Shown here: positions 60,210 to 64,000 of the stretch, piece by piece
Layout: the number at the start of each line of letters is the position of its first letter
Position numbering within the stretch: the first letter of the stretch is position 1
Source: Salimicrobium humidisoli
Lineage (GTDB): Bacteria; Bacillota; Bacilli; Bacillales; Halobacillaceae
Assembly (NCBI RefSeq): GCF_002295105.1
Contig: NZ_NSGH01000010.1
Location: forward strand, 1 to 64,000
Length of the DNA: 64,000 nt
Reading direction: 5' to 3'
The notes under the pieces: model-generated
What the model saw: the letters and a program-made list of their open reading frames with translations, nothing else
Told to the model about the DNA's origin: nothing
The model's database searches: none
Translations under genes and position numbers: made by a program

Positions 60210-61052
60210 TTATTCTTTCTCTTCCAGCGCTTCTTTCAAAAATTTATACACTCCGTTTTCGGTATTCGGATAGTCGGTCACTTCCGGGAACTGATCTTTC
60301 AGTTCCTCAGGGGCGTTACTCATTACTACCGGTCTCCCGGCCAGCTCAAGCATCGGGATGTCGTTCCCGCCGTCCCCGATCGCAACCAGCTCTTCCGGGG
60401 CGATGCTGTAATAATCAAGCAGCAGTTCAAGTGCCGAACCTTTACTGATGCCTTCCTTCATCACTTCCACGTTGTGTTCAGAGGACGATGAAGTGATGAA
60501 AGGGGCTTTGTTTCCGCCCAGACTGACCTCCCAGTTCTCCAGTTTTTCCTGATCATTCGTAAAGAAGTAGACTTTCACTACTTCCTTCAAATCGGGATCC
60601 TCTTCAAGTTGCAACTGTTCTTTCCATACTTTCTGGCGTGAATTCCACTCGTGCTTGCGGACCGTTTCGGCTTTCGGCCCCTCCAGTTCTTCTGCGAGGG
60701 ATATTTCATCTTCCTTAAAAGAAACCCGTCTTCCATCTTTCATATGTATTTCATAATACAGTCGGTGTTTACGATTTTCTTCAATCAGCTTGCGGACGAT
60801 CTCTTCATCGAGCGTTTCGTCCGCGAGCATTTTTTCTCCGGCTACGGCCACCATTCCGTTGGCAGCGGCGATGCCATCAGGCTTCATATCTTTAGCCAGT
60901 ACTTCCTGCACATCACTGAGTGTGCGGCCGGTGGCAAGAAAAATATAGTACCCTTTCTCCTGTAAAGATGACATAAGGGAAAGGAGTTCATCGGTAATGA
61001 TGTGTTCATCATTCAGAATCGTCCCGTCCATATCCAGTGCGACAGCCTTCAT
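60210..61052 (-). CDS. HAD-superfamily Cof-type sugar phosphatase
   Basis: The 280-residue protein begins MKAVALDMDGTILND, motif I of HAD phosphatases with the nucleophile Asp and DxD, and has GDGGNDIPML (motif IV). The Cof-type (C2B) cap lies in the middle. It dephosphorylates small sugar phosphates or FMN. ATG 61052 follows GGAGGGGGTTAT. It is 33 bp upstream of scrR and may be cotranscribed. Confidence 0.92.
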   Translation of the reverse strand: MKAVALDMDGTILNDEHIITDELLSLMSSLQEKGYYIFLATGRTLSDVQEVLAKDMKPDGIAAANGMVAVAGEKMLADETLDEEIVRKLIEENRKHRLYYEIHMKDGRRVSFKEDEISLAEELEGPKAETVRKHEWNSRQKVWKEQLQLEEDPDLKEVVKVYFFTNDQEKLENWEVSLGGNKAPFITSSSSEHNVEVMKEGISKGSALELLLDYYSIAPEELVAIGDGGNDIPMLELAGRPVVMSNAPEELKDQFPEVTDYPNTENGVYKFLKEALEEKE

Positions 61053-61095
61053 ATAACCCCCTCCTTCTTCTATTAATAGTAACACAGGACATAAC

Positions 61096-61122
61096 AAAAC
61101 TGCCTTAATTAAAAGGCAGTTC
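61096..61122 (-). terminator. Terminator of the gas-vesicle operon
   Basis: AACTGCCTT/AAGGCAGTT with a short loop is followed by TTG on the minus strand; the T run is in the right arm (AAAAC on +). It follows the gvpU stop by 5 bp. Confidence 0.75.
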
Positions 61123-61126
61123 CCTG

Positions 61127-61492
61127 TTATTCTTCGACTTCTATTTTACCGAGAAAATATCCGTCCACCTGTTCAAGAGTACCTCTCCAGTAAACGCCGC
61201 CCTCTTCCGGGGTCGGAGTATCGGAGATGAACACTTTGGCGTCTTTCAGATGAATGAAAGAATAGTGATCATGTTTCTGTTCTTTCGTCGATTCTGCAGC
61301 TTTCTCAAACTGCTCGCTGATTTTCTGTGACGCTTCCCCGCCGTTTTCCAGCAGGTGGGAAGTGGAGTTCAGATAATCATAAGCAGACGTAAGAGTGCCT
61401 GTCACTAACGCCCCTTTCACCTGAAGGGTCAGATCGACCGTAAAATCTTCTTCATTCGCAGATTTAACGTACGTTTCTAAAATATCATCCAT
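61127..61492 (-). CDS. gvpU: Gas-vesicle accessory protein GvpU
   Basis: The 121-residue acidic protein matches GvpU of Priestia megaterium in size and position (last gene of the operon), with LETYVKSANEEDFTVDLTLQ (in part) and VKGALVTGTLTSA motifs. GvpU affects gas-vesicle clustering. AGGAGGACTAAGA precedes the ATG. It lies 15 bp after gvpT. Confidence 0.85.
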   Translation of the reverse strand: MDDILETYVKSANEEDFTVDLTLQVKGALVTGTLTSAYDYLNSTSHLLENGGEASQKISEQFEKAAESTKEQKHDHYSFIHLKDAKVFISDTPTPEEGGVYWRGTLEQVDGYFLGKIEVEE

Positions 61493-61506
61493 TCTTAGTC
61501 CTCCTC

Positions 61507-62502
61507 TCAGGATTCTTCTTCAGAAGAAGGGTGTGCCGCATTTTCCTGATTCACCGTTTTCTTTTTACTGCCGGAGCTCTTCTTCACAGTATTCTGCTTG
61601 TTGGAAGAAGGTTCTACGCGTTTGACGACAGAGGAATCATCTTCCCCATTGTTTTTGCTGTTTTTGCTGTTTTTATTGTCTTTGTTGTCTTCGCTGCTCT
61701 TAGTATCTTTTTTAGTCTTGCTGCTCTTCTTACTGCTCTGGCTCTTCTTATTTGACGAAGTTTTCTTTTTCTCGGACTGGCCTGAATCACTTTCACCAGA
61801 TTCATCGGAGTCGCCGGATTCCGCAGAACTTCCGGTGTCCTTCTGTTTGTCATCTTGAGCTTTCCCGTTTTGGGAAGACTTGCTGCTGGCAGACTTCTTC
61901 TCCGCCGATTCATCAGAATCGTTTTCGGTAGTTTTGTTCTCTTCGTCGCCTTTGTTCTCTTCCTGATCTTTCTCTTCATTCTCTTCTTTCTTATCTTGTT
62001 TGTTTCCTTTAAGTGTATTTTTCAGTTTATCCCGCTTACGGGTACTGCTTTCCTCTTCCTCATCGTCTTCCTCATCGTCTTCCTCATCGTCTTCTTCATC
62101 GTCATTCTTCTTGTCCCGGGTCAGCTTGTCTTTGATTTTATCTCTTTTACGAGTTTCTTTCCCGTCAGAGTCTTCCCCGGATTCCTCTTCCGACTCATCT
62201 TCATCATCGCTGTCATCTTTACTCATTTTCAGCTTTTCTTTCACCTTATCCCGCTTACGGGTACTGCTTTCCTCTTCCTTGCTGCTGTCATCCTGTTTTT
62301 TATTCGCTTTTGATTCATTTCCGGACTCTTTTTCCGCTTTAGAATCATTTTGCCTGGATTTCTCTTCCTTCTGTCCGGATTCTTCTTTGCCGGATTTATT
62401 ACTGACGTCCGGTTTGAAAATCCACCCGACGAGGGCACCGAGTGTGCCTCCGACAATGGCTCTCAGCATTTTACCGGAGCCTTTTTTATTTTCATTACTC
62501 AT
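61507..62502 (-). CDS. gvpT: Gas-vesicle protein GvpT, Lys/Glu-rich
   Basis: The 331-residue protein begins with a short hydrophobic helix (MLRAIVGGTLGALVGWIF) and continues with a long, low-complexity charged tail of Lys, Glu, Asp and Ser. Three copies of TRKRDK-x-K-x-x-L are present. GvpT proteins of bacilli share this layout; the highly charged tail may be unfolded. It overlaps gvpJ by 4 bp (ATGA). Confidence 0.82.
   Translation of the reverse strand: MSNENKKGSGKMLRAIVGGTLGALVGWIFKPDVSNKSGKEESGQKEEKSRQNDSKAEKESGNESKANKKQDDSSKEEESSTRKRDKVKEKLKMSKDDSDDEDESEEESGEDSDGKETRKRDKIKDKLTRDKKNDDEEDDEEDDEEDDEEEESSTRKRDKLKNTLKGNKQDKKEENEEKDQEENKGDEENKTTENDSDESAEKKSASSKSSQNGKAQDDKQKDTGSSAESGDSDESGESDSGQSEKKKTSSNKKSQSSKKSSKTKKDTKSSEDNKDNKNSKNSKNNGEDDSSVVKRVEPSSNKQNTVKKSSGSKKKTVNQENAAHPSSEEES
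62054..62101 (-). repeat. 12-bp tandem repeat in gvpT (DDEE coding)
   Basis: Four copies of a 12-bp unit (TCTTCCTCATCG on +; last copy one base different) lie head to tail and encode DDEE repeats. It is a slippage-prone tract, so the length of this acidic stretch may differ among strains. Confidence 0.85.
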
Positions 62503-62822
62503 TTGCTATCCTCTCCTATCTGCCTGCGGTCATTGGACATACTGTTCTCCAGTCTTTCCAGTCTTTCTTTAAGTTCCCTGTTCTCATCTTCCACTTCTTT
62601 TCTCGCAGCCTGTGAATTTAGGAATGGATCGCTTTCCCACCAGTCCATTCCGATTTCTTTCGCTTTATCGACGGAGGCGACAATCAGACGGATCTTTATG
62701 GTCAGAAGCTCCACATCGGCAATGTTGACCTTGATATCTCCGGCAATGACCACACCTTTATCCAGTACGAGTTCCAGTACATCAACGATACTGTCATTTC
62801 TGGTTGACTGTTCTATAGGCAT
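62499..62822 (-). CDS. gvpJ: Minor gas-vesicle structural protein GvpJ
   Basis: The 107-residue protein has the GvpA-like core: SIVDVLELVLDKGVVIAGDI, then VELLTIKIRLIVASVDKAKE, followed by GMDWWESDPF and an extended C-terminal coiled coil (about 70-107). These features match GvpJ rather than the shorter GvpA. GGAGGAAATAGT precedes the ATG. It may help to form the vesicle tips. Confidence 0.93.
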   Translation of the reverse strand: MPIEQSTRNDSIVDVLELVLDKGVVIAGDIKVNIADVELLTIKIRLIVASVDKAKEIGMDWWESDPFLNSQAARKEVEDENRELKERLERLENSMSNDRRQIGEDSK

Positions 62823-62870
62823 ACTATTTCCTCCTTTTTGCTATATAAGACGAAACCGGACGATTCGTAA

Positions 62871-63182
62871 TTACATAAGTTTCCCAAGCGGACCGAGATC
62901 CAGGTTCAAATCTTCATCAGTGAGATTGAAGACTTCTTTCAACTCATCCATTTTCGTCTCCAGATTCATCAGGGCTATGCCTAATTCCTCTTCCTGCTCT
63001 TCTGTGAGTCTTCCGCCTTCCACTCTCCGGATGGCCTGACGTTCCACAAGATCCCTGAGAAGTTCAATAACCGTAAGCACAAGCTGGGCCAGTCCTTCTT
63101 CGGCGCCGGCCGGGTCCAGTTCAATTTTTCCGCTTTTTTCCGGTACTTTAGTACTTTCCGGTACGTTAGTCTTCTGTGGCAC
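62871..63182 (-). CDS. gvpK: Gas-vesicle protein GvpK
   Basis: The 103-residue protein shows the GvpK core LAQLVLTVIELLRDLVERQAIRR (in part) and GRLTEEQEEELGIAL. It starts with GTG at 63182 and overlaps the gvpS end by 17 bp. GvpK is required for vesicle growth; its precise role is unknown. Confidence 0.93.
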   Translation of the reverse strand: MPQKTNVPESTKVPEKSGKIELDPAGAEEGLAQLVLTVIELLRDLVERQAIRRVEGGRLTEEQEEELGIALMNLETKMDELKEVFNLTDEDLNLDLGPLGKLM

Positions 63183-63414
63183 GTTCTAACGCCTCCCTTT
63201 CCTCATCGAATTTAATAGAAGCTATTTCTTTCTCTCTTGCTTCAGCAAGAGTTTCTACAGCGGCAATCAATATTTTCAAGTCTACATAAACAAGATCAAT
63301 CCCCGCGATAGAGATGACGAGATCTCCCTGGATAGCGACACCTTTATACAGGACGGTATCCAGTATGTCTATAAGCGCAATGTCTTTGTTTTCATAGGGA
63401 TCACTGACCGCCAT
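63166..63414 (-). CDS. gvpS: Gas-vesicle structural-family protein GvpS
   Basis: The 82-residue protein has the GvpA-type core (LIDILDTVLYKGVAIQGDLV and LVYVDLKILIAAVETL) and an acidic, charged C terminus. In the operon order L-S-K-J-T-U it corresponds to GvpS of P. megaterium. AGGAGGAGAGCGT precedes the ATG. It overlaps gvpK. Confidence 0.92.
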   Translation of the reverse strand: MAVSDPYENKDIALIDILDTVLYKGVAIQGDLVISIAGIDLVYVDLKILIAAVETLAEAREKEIASIKFDEEREALERATED

Positions 63415-63426
63415 ACGCTCTCCTCC

Positions 63427-64000
63427 TTACTCTTCCATAGTGGCAAAGTGATAAGCCGGCCACGGTCCGGTCGCTTCAATCAGCCAGCCGTCTTCTTCTT
63501 TTTCTTTCTCCATATCCCTGATCTGATCGAGAAAGCTTTCCAGATCATCACTCTTCACCAGGTAGGCGGAATTCAGAGCCATTTCGTCTTCTCTTCCTGT
63601 TACGTCTTTCTTCCAGTTCTTCTTCCGTTCCGAATCTTCACTGTATCCTGCTAACCTATCGTGCATCTCTTCGGCTTTCTTCTCCTGATCTTTGAACATT
63701 TCTTCCTCGATGAATTTATCGAGTTTTTTCTTCTCGAGGTACTGACGGCCTTTACTCATCTGTTCGATTTCCTCGCGTTTGGCTTTCACATTTTCGTTCG
63801 CTTCCGCCACCCGCTCATAGAACGTTTTCGGATTAATATAAGCTTTCACATTCCACTCTTCTTTCCCTTCAAGTGTTTGGAGGGTGTGTTGGAGGTGGTC
63901 TTCTTTGTCTTCAATCATCTGTTTAAGACTTTCCACAGATTCAAAAATGGTGCCGAACTTCATTGGAAGGACGGTAGTATGACGTTGAAGTTCAAGAAGA
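63427..64000 (-). CDS. gvpL: Gas-vesicle protein GvpL/GvpF family (5' part outside the window)
   Basis: The frame is open to the right edge and its start lies beyond it; only about 190 C-terminal residues are seen. The text LQRHTTVLPMKFGTIFESVE, the KKNWKKDVTG motif and the end TGPWPAYHFA agree with GvpL of P. megaterium (273 residues). An in-frame ATG at 63963 is internal, not the start. GvpF/L proteins are minor components that help nucleate vesicles. Confidence 0.88.
   Translation of the reverse strand, partial: LLELQRHTTVLPMKFGTIFESVESLKQMIEDKEDHLQHTLQTLEGKEEWNVKAYINPKTFYERVAEANENVKAKREEIEQMSKGRQYLEKKKLDKFIEEEMFKDQEKKAEEMHDRLAGYSEDSERKKNWKKDVTGREDEMALNSAYLVKSDDLESFLDQIRDMEKEKEEDGWLIEATGPWPAYHFATMEE

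Overview
The window is chromosomal DNA of a Gram-positive endospore-former-type bacterium of the Bacillaceae. GC looks close to half, many proteins are acidic, and most genes lie on the minus strand. Gene order from ctpB through ftsXE, cccB, a YitT-family gene, prfB, secA and hpf, then the fliT-to-comFA flagellar/competence block, degV-degU-degS, yvyE, tagU and tagO matches the Bacillus subtilis backbone. Acidic surface and secreted proteins, two sodium:solute symporters and a gas-vesicle cluster suggest a moderately halophilic or alkaliphilic aquatic bacillus. I do not name a genus.

Layout. 1-1.2 kb: a Fur-type orphan siderophore ABC ATPase. 1.2-8.2 kb: CtpB protease, an M23 murein hydrolase with its FtsEX regulator, cytochrome c551 and a YitT membrane protein. 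A non-coding interval at 2.8-3.5 kb holds a clear cyclic-di-GMP-I riboswitch in front of a small ORF broken by an amber codon. 8.4-14 kb: prfB (with its programmed frameshift), secA, an unlisted 47-residue CxxC protein, hpf with overlapping SigB- and SigH-type promoters, and a CysQ-like phosphatase. 14.1-14.3 kb: a structured gene-free segment that may be a small RNA. 14.4-24.1 kb: flagellar filament, hook-associated and regulatory genes, with SigD promoters before fliD, hag and flgM and a CsrA-binding hairpin in the hag leader. 24.2-31.9 kb: comFC, comFA, degV, degU, degS, yvyE, tagU and tagO.

32.3-43.7 kb: an amino-acid permease; a SinR-like/SinI-like pair with an unrecognised third gene; an IDEAL-domain protein; phosphoglucomutase and mannose-6-phosphate isomerase; the hom-thrC-thrB operon; and two divergent sigma-factor-like genes followed by two small proteins. 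43.8-54.7 kb: an SSS symporter with small membrane partners, a 1575-residue secreted nuclease/5'-nucleotidase, an M15 peptidase, a DsbA-family oxidoreductase, and PanF/YhdT. 54.8-61.1 kb: a macrodomain protein and a sucrose operon (LacI-type regulator, PTS EIIBC, sucrose-6-phosphate hydrolase, fructokinase) with a palindromic operator, preceded by a HAD phosphatase. 61.1-64 kb: the distal half of a gas-vesicle operon (gvpL, S, K, J, T, U), cut by the right edge.

Connections. DegSU, SinI/SinR-like proteins, FlgM, CsrA/FliW and the c-di-GMP riboswitch put much of the motility-versus-sessile control machinery in one window. Hpf promoters and ComF genes tie it to stationary phase.
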